A stretch of DNA of 64,000 bases from Syntrophomonas sp. (GCA_016841245.1 JAENZN010000002.1:10843-74842); one strand, 5' to 3'. Shown: positions 45,018-57,296, numbered from the stretch's first letter. The notes: generated from the letters alone by a model not told the origin. Program-made: numbers and translations.

Positions 45018-46700
45018 GTGAAGTTAAAGGGAGCCGAGATTTTGCTGCAAAGTCTGAAGCAGGAAGGCGTGGACACCATATTTGGATACCCGGGAGGTAC
45101 AGTTTTACCTATTTATGATGCTTTATATGATTCGGATATTCGTCACATTTTGGTTCGCCATGAACAGGGAGCGGCTCACGCTGCAGATGCTTATGCTAGA
45201 GTAACTGGAAAAACCGGTGTATGTATTGCTACCTCAGGTCCGGGTGCTACTAACCTGGTTACCGGAATAGCCACCGCTAATATGGACTCTATTCCTATGG
45301 TTTGTTTTACCGGTCAGGTAGCAAGTCCCTTAATTGGCCGGGATGCCTTTCAAGAAGCCGATATAACCGGTATTACCATGCCTATTACTAAACACAATTA
45401 TGTTTTGGAGAGAACCGAAGATGTAGCCAGGATCGTGAAGGAAGCCTTTTATATTGCTTCCACCAACCGTCCAGGTCCGGTAGTGGTAGATCTTCCCAAA
45501 GATCTTATGGAAAAGGAAATAGATTATGATCCTTATAATTCTGAAATAAATCTTCGCGGTTATCGGGTTATGAAAGGGTGTAATTATGGCCAGGTAGTTT
45601 TGGCTGCAGGAATCATAAATAAATCAGAAAGACCTGTTATATACGCCGGCGGCGGAGTTATTGCATCAGATGCTGCTGAAGAATTGAAAGAACTGGCAGA
45701 GAAACGAAAAATACCGGTTACTACCACGCTCATGGGAATGAGTGCTTTCCCGGGCACCAATTATCTGTCCCTGGGTATGCTGGGGATGCACGGGACTCGT
45801 TATGCAAACTATGCTATCGGCGAATGTGATCTCTTGATTGCAGTAGGGGTTCGTTTTGATGACCGGGTTACCGGTAAAATAGCGGAATTTGCTCCCCATG
45901 CCAGGATTATTCATATTGATATTGATGCCGCCGAAATTGGTAAGAATGTTGATGTGCATATACCAATAGTAGGTGAGGTCAAGGAAGTATTACAGGCTAT
46001 CAATAAGCGTATCGAAACAGTGGAGGAATTTGGTGAGTGGCACCAGACTATTGACCGCTGGAAGGGCGAATATCCATTGCGGTACGGTACATCTAGTGAG
46101 GGGCGCATTATGCCCCAGCATGTAATAGAAAAAATATCTGACCTAACCCAGGGTGAAGCAATCATAACTACTGAAGTTGGGCAAAATCAGATGTGGGCAG
46201 CCCATTATTACAAGTTCAAAAATCCCCGTTCCTTTGTGACTTCTGGAGGACTGGGCACTATGGGATTTGGCCTTCCGGCCGCCATTGGTGCCAAAATTGC
46301 CTGCCCGGATCGTCCGGTTATCGATATTGCCGGAGATGGCAGTATACAGATGAACATACAGGAACTCGGCACTGCGATAGCATATAAGATTCCGGTCATT
46401 ATATGTATATTAAATAATCAGTACCTGGGGATGGTCAGGCAGTGGCAGAGTCTATTTTATGGGGGAAGGTTCTCTTATACTGATATAAGCAATCAACCAG
46501 ACTTTGTAAAACTGGCTGAGGCTTATGGAGCTGTGGGCATGAGGGTTAAAACCACTCAGGAAGTAGATGGCGCACTGAGAGAAGCATTAAAAGTAACTGA
46601 TCGACCGGTAGTGATTGATTTCTGGGTTGACCGTATGGCGGATGTTTATCCCATGGTAGCGCCCGGTGAATCTCTGCTGAATATGCTGGGGGAGGAATAA
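45018..46700 (+). CDS. ilvB: Acetolactate synthase large subunit
   Basis: 560 residues from the GTG at 45018, five bases after [27 protein letters not shown] and the catalytic glutamate in [19 protein letters not shown] mark the N-terminal TPP domain. The C-terminal TPP-binding motif is [14 protein letters not shown] with [12 protein letters not shown]. It condenses pyruvate with pyruvate or 2-oxobutyrate. It ends two bases before ilvN. Confidence 0.97.
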   Translation: MKLKGAEILLQSLKQEGVDTIFGYPGGTVLPIYDALYDSDIRHILVRHEQGAAHAADAYARVTGKTGVCIATSGPGATNLVTGIATANMDSIPMVCFTGQVASPLIGRDAFQEADITGITMPITKHNYVLERTEDVARIVKEAFYIASTNRPGPVVVDLPKDLMEKEIDYDPYNSEINLRGYRVMKGCNYGQVVLAAGIINKSERPVIYAGGGVIASDAAEELKELAEKRKIPVTTTLMGMSAFPGTNYLSLGMLGMHGTRYANYAIGECDLLIAVGVRFDDRVTGKIAEFAPHARIIHIDIDAAEIGKNVDVHIPIVGEVKEVLQAINKRIETVEEFGEWHQTIDRWKGEYPLRYGTSSEGRIMPQHVIEKISDLTQGEAIITTEVGQNQMWAAHYYKFKNPRSFVTSGGLGTMGFGLPAAIGAKIACPDRPVIDIAGDGSIQMNIQELGTAIAYKIPVIICILNNQYLGMVRQWQSLFYGGRFSYTDISNQPDFVKLAEAYGAVGMRVKTTQEVDGALREALKVTDRPVVIDFWVDRMADVYPMVAPGESLLNMLGEE

Positions 46701-46702
46701 TC

Positions 46703-47191
46703 ATGAAAAAACATACTCTGGCAGTAACTGTTGAAAACAAGCCCGGTGTATTAACCAGGGTTGCCACCTTGTTCAGGAGAAGAGGGTATAATATCGATAG
46801 CCTGGCGGTGGGTGAAACAGAAAATCCCTCTGTATCCCGTATGACTATAGATGTTACTGGTGATGATAAAATAATTGAACAGGTCAGCAAACAACTTTAT
46901 AAACTGGTAGATGTTATAAAAGTAGTTGATATTACCGAAGAGCGTCTGGTTACCCGTGAATTGATATTGATAAAAGTTAAAGCAGATCCCAGTGTTAGAT
47001 CAGAGATCGTGCAGCTGGTGGAGATTTTCAGAGCCAGGATTGTGGATATTGGCAAGAATACACTGATTGTAGAAGCTACTGGAGATGCCGGGAAAATGGA
47101 GGCTATTGAGGATTCATTAAAACCTTTTGGGATATTAGAACTGGTAAGGACCGGGAAGATAGCTATTGTGCGCGGACCACAAAATTCTTAG
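46703..47191 (+). CDS. ilvN: Acetolactate synthase small (regulatory) subunit
   Basis: 162 residues. The ACT domain (TLAVTVENKPGVLTRVATLF, RRGYNIDSLAVG) occupies the first ~75 residues; the second half (LILIKVKADPSVRSEIVQLV, ending GKIAIVRG) matches the IlvN/IlvH C-terminal domain. The ribosome site GGAGGA lies across the ilvB stop, showing coupling. It confers feedback sensitivity to valine. Confidence 0.95.
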   Translation: MKKHTLAVTVENKPGVLTRVATLFRRRGYNIDSLAVGETENPSVSRMTIDVTGDDKIIEQVSKQLYKLVDVIKVVDITEERLVTRELILIKVKADPSVRSEIVQLVEIFRARIVDIGKNTLIVEATGDAGKMEAIEDSLKPFGILELVRTGKIAIVRGPQNS

Positions 47192-47250
47192 GTAACCCCG
47201 AGAGAAATTCTCGTTAAGAAAATAAATAAAAAATTTGGAGGATGGTATTA

Positions 47251-48264
<1,014 letters not shown>

Positions 48265-48267
48265 GAA

Positions 48268-49120
48268 ATAGGGACAGGGGACACACCTGGGTCAAGGAAC
48301 AGGGAGGTTTCTGAGTACATCTCAAGATTGGTGGGCAGTGAGGTGAGGTTCTCGGGCTAAGGTCAGGGGACACACCTACCCTTGGAGGACCTGGCGGTAG
48401 GAATGTCCCCATTGCAGGTTGAGTGGTTTTCGAGAATGGCAGGAAGTGGGGACGAGATTCTCAGGCTAAGGAACAGGGACACACCTGGGTCAAGGAACAG
48501 GGAGGTTTCTGAGTACATCTCAAGATTGGTGGGCAGTGAGGTGAGGTTCTCGGGCTAAGGTCAGGGGACACACCTACCCTTGGAGGACCTGGCGGTAGGA
48601 ATGTCCCCATTGCAGGTTGAGTGGTTTTCGAGAATGGCAGGAAGTGGGGACGAGATTCTCAGGCTAAGGAACAGGGACACACCTGGGTCAAGGAAGTATG
48701 AGAAGGCTAAGTACTGCCATGGATTGCTGGTGCTAAAATGAAGTTCTCAGGCTAAGGAACGGGGACACACCTGCCTTAAGGTTCCAGGTTTTGCAGGAAT
48801 GTCCCCATTGTGTAGGAATGTCCCTGGGTATAGGAATGTCCCGGTTAATGTCAGGGGACACACCTGGTCGAGGAACAGGGAGGTTTCTGAGTACATCTCA
48901 AGATTGGTGGGCAGTGAGGTGAGGTTCTCGGGCTAAGGTCAGGGGACACACCTGGGTCAAGGAAGTATGAGAAGGCTAAGTACTGCCATGGATTGCTGGT
49001 GCTAAAATGAAGTTCTCAGGCTAAGGAACGGGGACACACCTGCCTTAAGGTTCCAGGTTTTGCAGGAATGTCCCCATTATGTAGGAATGTCCTTGGGTAT
49101 AGGAATGTCCCGGTTATATA
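48268..49120 (+). repeat. Large GGGACACACC-type repeat array between ilvC and leuA
   Basis: About 850 bases with nine GGG(G)ACACACC boxes. The first 198 bases (about 48277-48474) are repeated exactly once in tandem (about 48475-48672), each with a hairpin whose inner stem is CCTACC/GGTAGG (48366-48410 and 48564-48608). A second mosaic unit (about 48687-48845) recurs at about 48956-49114 with two base changes, carrying hairpins 48761-48806 and 49030-49075 (CCTGC/GCAGG). No gene is seen. The array lies within an operon, so it is transcribed. Confidence 0.9.
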
Positions 49121-49135
49121 TAGGAGGATTTTTAA

Positions 49136-50680
49136 ATGGATGATAAGAATAGGGTATATCTTTTCGATACTACGCTGCGGGATGGCGAACAATCTCCTGG
49201 AGTAAGTTTAAATGAAGAGGAAAAACTTGAAATAGCTTTGCAGCTCGCACGTCTGGGTGTAGACATTATCGAAGCTGGATTTCCCGTTTCTTCTCCTGGA
49301 GACTTTAAAGCCGTACAAAGAATTGCCAATGTGGTGAAGGGATCGGTTATTGCCGGTTTATGCCGGGCTAATCGTATTGATATAGATAGGACCTGGGAAG
49401 CGCTTAAAGGAGCTGAGAGCCCCAGAATACACACTTTTTTGGCTACCTCTCCCATACATCTTAAATATAAGCTGCATAAATCCCGGGATGAAGTCTTGGT
49501 GCAGGCGGTAGAAGCAGTTAAATATGCTAAAAGATACTGTAGTGATGTTGAATTCTCGGCAGAAGATGCATCGAGAAGTGATCCTGATTATCTCGCTCTG
49601 GTGGTGGAGAAGGTTATAGAAGCCGGGGCAACTACCGTAAATCTGCCTGATACCGTTGGCTATGGAGTGCCAGAGGAGTTTGGAGCTTTTATTAAGGACA
49701 TTATGAGTAAGGTTCCTAATGTAGATAAGGCGGTTATCAGCATACACTGCCACGATGACCTGGGTATGGCCGTAGCTAATTCATTGGCCGGGATGCTGAA
49801 CGGTGCCCGGCAGGTTGAGTGTGCTGTTAATGGTATCGGAGAAAGGGCGGGTAATGCTTCACTGGAAGAAATAATAATGGCCCTTTATACTCGTCAGAGC
49901 TTTTACAATAAAAAGATTAATATCAATTACGGGGAAATTTATCGTACCAGCCGCCTGGTGAGCACCCTCACTGGGATGAGTGTTCAGCCCAACAAAGCTA
50001 TAATAGGTAAGAACGCCTTTCTTCATGAATCAGGGATACATCAAGATGGGGTATTAAAAGAACGTTCTACCTATGAAATTATGAGTCCTGAACTGATAGG
50101 TTTAAGCCAGAGCAATTTAGTGCTGGGCAAGCATTCGGGACGGCATGCTTTCAGGGATCATATGGAAGAACTGGGTTATATTCTGGCTGAGGATGAACTT
50201 GATAAAGCTTTTCATGGCTTTAAAGAGATTGCCGACAAGAAAAAACAGGTTACCAATGATGATCTGGAAGCGCTGGTAAAAGATCGGGTATGGGCAATTC
50301 CAGAACGCTTCAGCCTCACTTACCTGCATGTATCCAGTGGTACTGCGGTCTTACCGACGGCAACTGTGAAGCTGGAGATAGACAATATGACTTTCGAAGC
50401 TGCTGCTACGGGAGATGGACCGGTTGACGCGGGCTGCAAGGCGGTAGACAGGATAACTGATATTTACGGGAGTATGCTGGATTATAAACTGAACGCCATT
50501 GGCGGCGGAAAAGACGCCTTGGGAGAAGTGCTTTCGCGCATTGACATAGGCGGCAGCGTTTATAATGGCAGGGGCTTGAGTACTGATATCATAGAAGCTA
50601 GTGTTCAATCCTACGTTAATGCGATCAATAAATATTATTATGAAAAACATCGAGATACAAAAAGCAATGGGGAACATTAG
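49136..50680 (+). CDS. leuA: 2-isopropylmalate synthase
   Basis: 514 residues; AGGAGG eight bases before the [23 protein letters not shown] opens the DRE-TIM metallolyase barrel, with the metal-binding [16 protein letters not shown] and [14 protein letters not shown]. The last ~120 residues are the allosteric leucine-binding domain ([20 protein letters not shown]). It commits 2-oxoisovalerate to leucine. It sits after the repeat array and 23 bases before leuC. Confidence 0.96.
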   Translation: MDDKNRVYLFDTTLRDGEQSPGVSLNEEEKLEIALQLARLGVDIIEAGFPVSSPGDFKAVQRIANVVKGSVIAGLCRANRIDIDRTWEALKGAESPRIHTFLATSPIHLKYKLHKSRDEVLVQAVEAVKYAKRYCSDVEFSAEDASRSDPDYLALVVEKVIEAGATTVNLPDTVGYGVPEEFGAFIKDIMSKVPNVDKAVISIHCHDDLGMAVANSLAGMLNGARQVECAVNGIGERAGNASLEEIIMALYTRQSFYNKKININYGEIYRTSRLVSTLTGMSVQPNKAIIGKNAFLHESGIHQDGVLKERSTYEIMSPELIGLSQSNLVLGKHSGRHAFRDHMEELGYILAEDELDKAFHGFKEIADKKKQVTNDDLEALVKDRVWAIPERFSLTYLHVSSGTAVLPTATVKLEIDNMTFEAAATGDGPVDAGCKAVDRITDIYGSMLDYKLNAIGGGKDALGEVLSRIDIGGSVYNGRGLSTDIIEASVQSYVNAINKYYYEKHRDTKSNGEH

Positions 50681-50703
50681 ACCCCGTGAAAGGAGCTGCT
50701 CTC

Positions 50704-51963
50704 ATGGGAATGACCATCAGCCAGAAGATTCTGGCCGCCCATGCTGGAAGAGATTATGTTGAGCCGGGAGAACTGTTGAACTGCAAGTTGGATGTAGTTT
50801 TGGGTAATGATGTAACGGCACCGGTAGCTATCTCGGAATTTAAACGACTGGATCTGGATAAGGTTTTTGACCAGGAAAAAATAGTACTGGTTCCAGACCA
50901 TTTTGCCCCCAATAAAGATATAAAATCTGCTGAACAGTGCAAAATAATGAGGGATTTCGCAGGTCAGTACGGGATAAAAAACTATTTCGAAATAGGACAG
51001 ATGGGTATAGAGCACTGCCTGCTGCCAGAACAGGGACTGGTTCTGCCCGGAGATTTAATTATTGGAGCTGATTCCCATACCTGTACTTATGGAGCTCTGG
51101 GTGCATTTGCTACTGGAGTAGGTTCCACGGATATGGCAGCCGGAATGGCAACCGGGGAAGCCTGGTTTAAGGTACCGGAAGCCATAAAGTTTGTTTATTA
51201 TGGCAAATTGTCGGAATGGGTAGGAGGAAAAGACTTGATCCTCCACACCATCGGTGATATAGGAGTTGAGGGAGCTCGTTACATGTCCATGGAGTTTACT
51301 GGAGAAGTAATAAGGAACCTGTCTATGGATAATCGTTTCACAATGGCTAATATGGCTATCGAGGCGGGAGGGAAAAACGGCATAATAGAGCCAGATGCCA
51401 TAACCCTGGAGTATATAAGGCATCGGGCTAAGCGGTCCTTTACCTTATATAAGTCTGATGAGGATGCGGTTTATTGTGAAATAAGAGAATACGATGTATC
51501 CGGGTTAGAACCGGTAGTAGCATTTCCGCATCTGCCTGAAAACACCAGGTCAGTCAGTGAGGCCACCGGGATAACTTTGGATCAGGTGGTGATAGGCTCC
51601 TGTACTAACGGCAGAATTGAAGATCTGGAAATGGCCGCCCGGATATTAAAAGGGAAAAAGATCCATCCGGAGATTAGAACTATAATATTACCGGGAACCC
51701 AGCAGATTTTCCTGGAAGCCATGCGCAGGGGATATATTGAAATATTTATTGAGGCCGGTGCAGCAGTAAGTACTCCTACCTGTGGACCATGTCTGGGTGG
51801 GCACATGGGGATTCTAGCCAAAGGAGAAAAGGCTCTGGCCACTACCAATCGGAACTTTGTGGGCCGCATGGGACACCCGGAAAGTGAAGTATACCTGGCC
51901 AGCCCAGCAGTTGCAGCAGCAAGTGCCATAAAAGGTAAAATTACTCCTCCCTGGGAAGTTTAA
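50704..51963 (+). CDS. leuC: 3-isopropylmalate dehydratase large subunit
   Basis: 419 residues from the ATG at 50704 (AAAGGAG eight bases upstream). Iron-sulfur ligands: [11 protein letters not shown] (~298) and [13 protein letters not shown] (~359-362). [14 protein letters not shown] and [20 protein letters not shown] are aconitase-family active-site segments. The length fits the shorter HacA/LeuC2 class. It works with LeuD, from which it is separated here by a 285-base repeat insertion. Confidence 0.96.
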   Translation: MGMTISQKILAAHAGRDYVEPGELLNCKLDVVLGNDVTAPVAISEFKRLDLDKVFDQEKIVLVPDHFAPNKDIKSAEQCKIMRDFAGQYGIKNYFEIGQMGIEHCLLPEQGLVLPGDLIIGADSHTCTYGALGAFATGVGSTDMAAGMATGEAWFKVPEAIKFVYYGKLSEWVGGKDLILHTIGDIGVEGARYMSMEFTGEVIRNLSMDNRFTMANMAIEAGGKNGIIEPDAITLEYIRHRAKRSFTLYKSDEDAVYCEIREYDVSGLEPVVAFPHLPENTRSVSEATGITLDQVVIGSCTNGRIEDLEMAARILKGKKIHPEIRTIILPGTQQIFLEAMRRGYIEIFIEAGAAVSTPTCGPCLGGHMGILAKGEKALATTNRNFVGRMGHPESEVYLASPAVAAASAIKGKITPPWEV

Positions 51964-51964
51964 G

Positions 51965-52225
51965 GTCAGGGGACACACCTGCCTGGGGGAACCTGGGTGG
52001 TAGGAATGTCCCCATTGCAGGTTGAATGGTTTTCGAGGATAGTAGGAAGTGGGGACGAGATTCTCAGGCTAAGGAAAGGGGACACACCAGGTCGAGACTA
52101 CAGAGTTTTCTGAGTGGATCTCGTGGATGGTTGGCAGTGAGTATGAAGGTCTTAGGCTAAGGAACGGGGACACACCAGGCCATGGAGTTCCTGGTGCCAG
52201 GAATGTCCCCATGCCAGGGAATGTC
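51965..52225 (+). repeat. GGGACACACC-type repeat block between leuC and leuD
   Basis: Boxes at 51969-51979, about 52078-52088 and 52166-52176. Hairpin 51969-52013 has inner stem CCTGCC/GGTAGG with one G-U wobble; hairpin 52166-52210 has CCAGG/CCTGG within its loop. It separates two genes whose products form one enzyme and that are usually adjacent. Confidence 0.88.
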
Positions 52226-52248
52226 CCCATTTATAAAGGAGGTTTACT

Positions 52249-52743
52249 ATGATTTTTTCAGGCAGGGTGCATAAATTTGGGGCCGATATTGATACCGATG
52301 CTATAATACCGGCGAGATATTTGAACACCTTTGACCCTCAGGAACTTGCCGGGCACTGTATGGAAGATGCCGACCCGGAATTTCCTAATAAGGTTCAGGC
52401 AGGTGATATTATAGCCGCAGATAAAAATTTCGGCTGCGGAAGTTCCCGGGAGCATGCTCCCATCGCCATAAAAGGGGCGGGCGTATCCTGTGTGATTGCC
52501 AAATCCTTTGCCCGGATATTCTACCGTAATTGTATAAATATCGGGCTGCCCATACTTGAATGCAGTGAGGCCGTGGATGCTATTAAAGAAGGCGATCAGG
52601 TGGAGGTGGATCTGAAAACCGGCAAAATAACTAATTTAAGGACTTCAGAAGAATACCAGGCGATACCTTTTCCTGAGTTTATGCAGCAAATTATGGATAA
52701 GGGCGGGCTGATAAATTATGTTAAAGAAAGAAAGGGAAGCTGA
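52249..52743 (+). CDS. leuD: 3-isopropylmalate dehydratase small subunit
   Basis: 164 residues; AAAGGAGG eight bases upstream. [13 protein letters not shown] is the family start, and [19 protein letters not shown] (~60-80) the swivelling-domain substrate loop. It pairs with LeuC. leuB begins 12 bases later. Confidence 0.96.
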   Translation: MIFSGRVHKFGADIDTDAIIPARYLNTFDPQELAGHCMEDADPEFPNKVQAGDIIAADKNFGCGSSREHAPIAIKGAGVSCVIAKSFARIFYRNCINIGLPILECSEAVDAIKEGDQVEVDLKTGKITNLRTSEEYQAIPFPEFMQQIMDKGGLINYVKERKGS

Positions 52744-52755
52744 GGAATGACGTTG

Positions 52756-53850
52756 ATGTATAATATTGCAGTACTTCCAGGGGATGGAATTGGAGTTGAG
52801 ATCGTACCCGAAGCTATTAAAGCATTAAAAGCCGTAGCGGAGAAATTTGGTCATGAATTTAAGTTTGAGGAAGCTCTGATAGGGGGGGCCGCATATGATG
52901 CGGTAGGTCATCCGCTGCCTCCGGAAACTTTAGAAATATGTAAAAAATCAGATGCAGTACTTTTGGGAGCCATAGGTGGACCACAATATGATGAACTGCC
53001 AGTACACCTGCGTCCTGAAATCGGCGCTTTATTGCCATTAAGGAAAGAGCTGGCGCTTTTTTCAAATCTTCGTCCTTGTATACTTTTTCCGGGGCTTCTC
53101 CAGGCCTCAACCATTAAAGAAGAAGTTATTCAGGGAGTCGATATAATGGTAATCCGGGAATTGACCGGCGGTCTGTATTTTGGCGATAAATACCGGGAAA
53201 AGACTCTGGATGGGGGAGAAAAAGCGACCGATATACTTACCTATTCTACTGATGAAATTGAAAGAATCGTCCGCTTTGCCTATGAGGTGGCCAGGAAAAG
53301 AAGAAAAAAATTATGCTCGGTAGATAAGGCCAATGTTCTGGAGTCTTCTCGTCTGTGGCGGGAAACTGTAAGTGTCCTGGAAAAGGAATATCCAGATGTT
53401 GAAACCATACATATGTATGTAGACAATTGTTCTATGCAGCTTATTAGAGATCCCCGGCAGTTTGATGTTATTGTAACAGAGAACATGTTTGGAGATATAT
53501 TAACAGATGAAGCATCCATGTTAACTGGTTCCATCGGTATGCTGCCCAGTGCTTCCATTGGCGGAGAAGTAGGGCTTTATGAACCCTCTCATGGGAGTGC
53601 TCCTGATATTGCGGGTCAGAATAAAGCTAACCCGCTGGCCACTATTTTATCAGCCGCGATGCTCTTGCGGTATTCCTTTAATATGGATAAGGAAGCGGAA
53701 GTTATAGAACAGGCAGTTACCAGGGTCCTGGAAGAAGGATATCGGACCGGAGATTTATTATCCTGCAGTGATTCTGGAGGGAAGGAAATAAAAGTACTGG
53801 GAACCAGAGAAATGGGCGATGTTATTGTGGAAAAAATAATGCTGCTATAA
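52756..53850 (+). CDS. leuB: 3-isopropylmalate dehydrogenase
   Basis: 364 residues from the ATG at 52756 (GAGGA nine bases upstream; an ATG three codons earlier overlaps it). [28 protein letters not shown], and [20 protein letters not shown] with [16 protein letters not shown] are the beta-decarboxylating dehydrogenase landmarks. It oxidises 3-isopropylmalate, and in concert with CimA also the methylmalate intermediate of the citramalate route. Confidence 0.96.
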   Translation: MYNIAVLPGDGIGVEIVPEAIKALKAVAEKFGHEFKFEEALIGGAAYDAVGHPLPPETLEICKKSDAVLLGAIGGPQYDELPVHLRPEIGALLPLRKELALFSNLRPCILFPGLLQASTIKEEVIQGVDIMVIRELTGGLYFGDKYREKTLDGGEKATDILTYSTDEIERIVRFAYEVARKRRKKLCSVDKANVLESSRLWRETVSVLEKEYPDVETIHMYVDNCSMQLIRDPRQFDVIVTENMFGDILTDEASMLTGSIGMLPSASIGGEVGLYEPSHGSAPDIAGQNKANPLATILSAAMLLRYSFNMDKEAEVIEQAVTRVLEEGYRTGDLLSCSDSGGKEIKVLGTREMGDVIVEKIMLL

Positions 53851-53892
53851 AGTACAGAAGATTATGGGTAATTTAGTGAGGAGGGCATAAAA

Positions 53893-55476
53893 ATTGGGAA
53901 TATCAAATTGGATGTAGCAATATATGATACTACCCTGCGAGATGGGTCACAGGGAGAAGGTCTGTCGTTTACTATTGATGACAAGTTGAAAATAGCTAAA
54001 AAGTTGGACTATCTAGGTATTGCTTATATTGAAGGTGGCTGGCCGGGCAGCAATCCCAAGGATCTGGAATTTTTCAGGCAGGCGGCGGAGTTGGAACTTC
54101 AGCATGCCAAAATTACTGCCTTTAGCGCTACCCGTAAACCAGGCCTAAGCATTAAAGCGGACAGCAATATAAAAGCAGTACTGGAATCTGGAGTCTCGGT
54201 TGCTGCAATATTTGGGAAATCATGGGATTTTCATGTTGCCAGGGCCCTGGAGACTACCCTGGATGAAAACCTGAGAATGATCAAAGATAGCATTTCCTAC
54301 CTGAAAGACAAGGGATTAGAAGTGATATTTGATGCAGAACATTTTTTTGATGGGTATAAAAATAACCGGGACTATGCTCTGGAGGTACTGGCTGCTGCGG
54401 CTGAAGCGGGTGCAGATTGTCTGGTGCTCTGTGATACTAACGGGGGAACTATGCCCTGGGAAGCAGCAGATATTGTGGAACAGGTTAAACTGCATAATAC
54501 TATACAGCTGGGAGTACATGCGCATAATGACTCAGGCTGTGCCGTGGCTAATACCCTGATGGCAGTAAAGCATGGCTGTGTACACATACAGGGTACGATG
54601 AATGGTTATGGTGAACGCTGCGGTAATGTTGACTTGTGTACAGTCATACCCGGGCTGGAATTAAAAATGGGAAAAAAGACCTTACCGGCAGGTAATTTAA
54701 AACGACTGACCGAGGTATCGCGCTATATCAGTGAAATAGCTAATATGCCCCATCACAATAACCAGCCTTATGTGGGACATGGAGCTTTTGCCCATAAGGG
54801 GGGCATCCATGTAAGTGCCATGTTAAAGGATTCGCTTACTTATGAACATATTGATCCCGAAGAAGTAGGTAATCATCGGCGGGTGTTGGTTTCTGAATTG
54901 TCAGGTCTATCTAATTTGCTGTATAAAGCACGTGAATTCAACATTGATGTAAATGAATATGATGCCGAAACCCGCAAAGTCATAAGGCAGATCAAAGAAC
55001 TGGAAAACCAGGGTTTTCAGTTTGAAGGTGCAGAAGCCTCAATGGAACTGCTGTTGAGAAAAGCTTTTCGGCAGTATGAGGAATATTTTAAGTTAAAGAA
55101 TCTAAAGATTATCCTGGAAAAAAATGAAGATGGCGAAATGACGTCAGAAGCCATGATTAAAATATCAATTGATGATAAAATCGTACATACTGCAGCGGAA
55201 GGTGATGGTCCGGTTAACGCCCTTGATAATTCACTGCGAAAAGCTTTAAATGAAGTCTTCCCTCAAATCGAAGAAATGCATCTGGCAGATTATAAGGTGC
55301 GGGTACTGGATGGGAGCAAGGCTACGGCAGCACGAGTCAGGGTTTTAATTGAATCGGGCGATAAAGGAAATAAATGGAGTACGGTAGGAGTTTCGGAAAA
55401 TATTATTGAAGCTTCCTGGCAGGCTCTGGCAGACAGTATTAATTATCAGCTTATGAAGAAAAACATGGAAAAATAG
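53893..55476 (+). CDS. cimA: (R)-citramalate synthase, apparent ATT start
   Basis: About 527 residues. DVAIYDTTLRDGSQGEGLSF, HAHNDSGCAVANTL, MNGYGERCGNVDLCTVIPG and the C-terminal AAEGDGPVNALDNSLRKAL distinguish the TIGR00977 citramalate synthase from LeuA. It joins pyruvate and acetyl-CoA, giving isoleucine without threonine. The first in-frame TTG (53908) is 22 bases from GAGGAGGG (53878-53885), too far; an ATT at 53893 is exactly seven bases away and yields GNIKLDVAIYDTTL, the usual leader length. ATT initiation is therefore favoured. Last gene of the operon. Confidence 0.9.
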   Translation: MGNIKLDVAIYDTTLRDGSQGEGLSFTIDDKLKIAKKLDYLGIAYIEGGWPGSNPKDLEFFRQAAELELQHAKITAFSATRKPGLSIKADSNIKAVLESGVSVAAIFGKSWDFHVARALETTLDENLRMIKDSISYLKDKGLEVIFDAEHFFDGYKNNRDYALEVLAAAAEAGADCLVLCDTNGGTMPWEAADIVEQVKLHNTIQLGVHAHNDSGCAVANTLMAVKHGCVHIQGTMNGYGERCGNVDLCTVIPGLELKMGKKTLPAGNLKRLTEVSRYISEIANMPHHNNQPYVGHGAFAHKGGIHVSAMLKDSLTYEHIDPEEVGNHRRVLVSELSGLSNLLYKAREFNIDVNEYDAETRKVIRQIKELENQGFQFEGAEASMELLLRKAFRQYEEYFKLKNLKIILEKNEDGEMTSEAMIKISIDDKIVHTAAEGDGPVNALDNSLRKALNEVFPQIEEMHLADYKVRVLDGSKATAARVRVLIESGDKGNKWSTVGVSENIIEASWQALADSINYQLMKKNMEK

Positions 55477-55489
55477 CAGAAAAAGATTT

Positions 55490-55524
55490 AATAACCTTCT
55501 GTTTCCTTTTAAAAGAAGGTTATT
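55490..55524 (+). terminator. Terminator of the ilv-leu operon
   Basis: AATAACCTTCT (55490-55500) pairs with AGAAGGTTATT (55514-55524), followed by TCTATATT. It lies 14 bases after the cimA stop. Confidence 0.75.
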
Positions 55525-55761
55525 TCTATATTAATATAAACTTTTTCATGGATATTACATGTTAAATTACCAATTATTTGATGAAAAATATCGAAAGATA
55601 CACTTTATGCAAGAAGCATGACGGAAAAAAATGGCGATAAATTGGAAATTTTATATTGACTTATCATTATTTGTTTTATACACTGATGAAGGTGTTACTA
55701 CAAATATGGCAAAATATGTTAAAAATGAGTAATATACTTAATATACGAGGGGGTATTTGTT

Positions 55762-56088
55762 TTGCGAAGCCCGGTGATAAACTGCTATCGGGCTATACTG
55801 GCGCAGGTAAACCAGCTAGACAGTATATACCAGCCCAAAATTTATTTAAAGGACTTATACATGGATTTAACTGAACTGGCGTATTATCTGCTGGAAGAAA
55901 ATGAACATCATGCCTATAAGGGTGTTGAGCAGATGTATGAGACCATACGAGAAGTTGACCGTTACACATCGATGAATATGGCTAGCAGGGAAGAGGTTGA
56001 CTACATTGTTGGAGAAATAAAGACTCATCTTGAATTTTTAGCCATGCAGTTAATGGAAAAATCCAGTATAAGAACTCAAGTGCAATAA
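55762..56088 (+). CDS. Unknown small helical protein (108 residues)
   Basis: TTG start at 55762, eight bases after GAGGGGG. Mostly helical and charged: NQLDSIYQPKIYLKDLYMDL, HHAYKGVEQMYETIREVDRY, EEVDYIVGEIKTHLEFLAMQ. No membrane segment. I do not recognise the family. It is monocistronic with a clear terminator ten bases downstream. Confidence 0.65.
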   Translation: MRSPVINCYRAILAQVNQLDSIYQPKIYLKDLYMDLTELAYYLLEENEHHAYKGVEQMYETIREVDRYTSMNMASREEVDYIVGEIKTHLEFLAMQLMEKSSIRTQVQ

Positions 56089-56097
56089 TATTTTTTG

Positions 56098-56124
56098 CCC
56101 GGCGTATATTAGGCCGGGTTTTTT
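56098..56124 (+). terminator. Rho-independent terminator
   Basis: CCCGGC (56098-56103) pairs with GCCGGG (56113-56118), followed by six T residues (56119-56124). Confidence 0.85.
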
Positions 56125-56216
56125 ATTATATATAGATAGGGAATTGGCATTTGCACTAAACATCTGGCTCTGGTAAATTATACTTACAACTATACATAAT
56201 GGGAGGAAACAAGTGA

Positions 56217-57296
56217 ATGAAGGCTATGATTATGGCCGCAGGGGTTGGATCAAGACTTATGCCGTTAACCATGCATATACCAAAACCGATGGTTCCAGTA
56301 GGAAACCGGCCATTGATGGAACATATAGTTCATCTATTAGGCAAACATGGTTGTTCACAGGTAATAGCCAACCTGCATTATCATTCCCAGGTAATCAACG
56401 AGTATTTTAGGGATGGAACGAAATATGGAATGACAATCACTTATTCGCCGGAAGAAGAACTGATGGGAACCGCCGGAGGAGTGAAAAAGTGCGACTGGTT
56501 TTTGAATGATACTTTTGTGGTTATCAGTGGGGATGCTCTAACTGATATTGATGTTGCTTCACTGCTCGATGCCCACCGTCGGAACGGGGCTCTGGCTACC
56601 ATTGCCTTGAAGCAGGTGAATGAGGTAGAAAATTTTGGTATTGTAATAACTGATGAAAATAATAAAATCAAGAGCTTTCAGGAAAAACCGAAACCAGAAG
56701 AAGCTCTAAACAATATGGCTAATACCGGTATCTACATATTCGAACCCGAGATCTTCAAATATATCCCGGCTCGGCAGTTTTATGATTTTGGCAAGCAGGT
56801 TTTTCCCTATTTAGTTAAGATAGGAGCCCCTTTTTATGGGGTGGGTATCGATGACTACTGGTGCGATGTGGGAAATATTGCTGCTTATCGTCGGGCGCAC
56901 GAAGATTTACTGGCAGGTCGGGTCAGAACCGTACCATCCGGTCGGCTTATTTATTCGTCAGATCATGCCCAAGTGTTGGCTGGTAAGCAAGTGATAATCG
57001 GGGATAAGGTTAAGTTTCAGGGTACAGTAGCAATTGGCGATGGATGTATGATAGGTGCCGGGGCGGTTTTGAAAAACTCGATAATATGGAATGATAGTCG
57101 CATAGGGGACCGATCTGCAATAAGTGAGGCGGTTATAGGTTCCGGGTGTCAGTTGGGTTCATCGGTACGGTTAGAGACTGGCTCGGTAGTCGCCAGCGGG
57201 TGTATACTGGATGATGGTGATATAATACCTGCTAATTCCAAGGTATTCAATTCCACTGGTGGCGAAGGGAAGCTGGAAAAGGGCCAAATTGGATAA
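56217..57296 (+). CDS. Sugar nucleotidyltransferase with left-handed beta-helix (ManC/GlmU-like)
   Basis: 359 residues; GGAGG lies upstream. MKAMIMAAGVGSRLMPLT and PKPMVPVGNRPLMEHIV are the nucleotidyltransferase signature and PKP loop, followed by GTAGGVKKCDWFLND and VISGDALTDID with the metal aspartates. From ~250 the chain shows hexapeptide repeats (IGDGCMIGAGAVLKNSIIWN). It makes an NDP-sugar, probably GDP-mannose or a glucose-1-phosphate derivative, for cell-envelope polysaccharide. Single gene between two terminators. Confidence 0.85.
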   Translation: MKAMIMAAGVGSRLMPLTMHIPKPMVPVGNRPLMEHIVHLLGKHGCSQVIANLHYHSQVINEYFRDGTKYGMTITYSPEEELMGTAGGVKKCDWFLNDTFVVISGDALTDIDVASLLDAHRRNGALATIALKQVNEVENFGIVITDENNKIKSFQEKPKPEEALNNMANTGIYIFEPEIFKYIPARQFYDFGKQVFPYLVKIGAPFYGVGIDDYWCDVGNIAAYRRAHEDLLAGRVRTVPSGRLIYSSDHAQVLAGKQVIIGDKVKFQGTVAIGDGCMIGAGAVLKNSIIWNDSRIGDRSAISEAVIGSGCQLGSSVRLETGSVVASGCILDDGDIIPANSKVFNSTGGEGKLEKGQIG

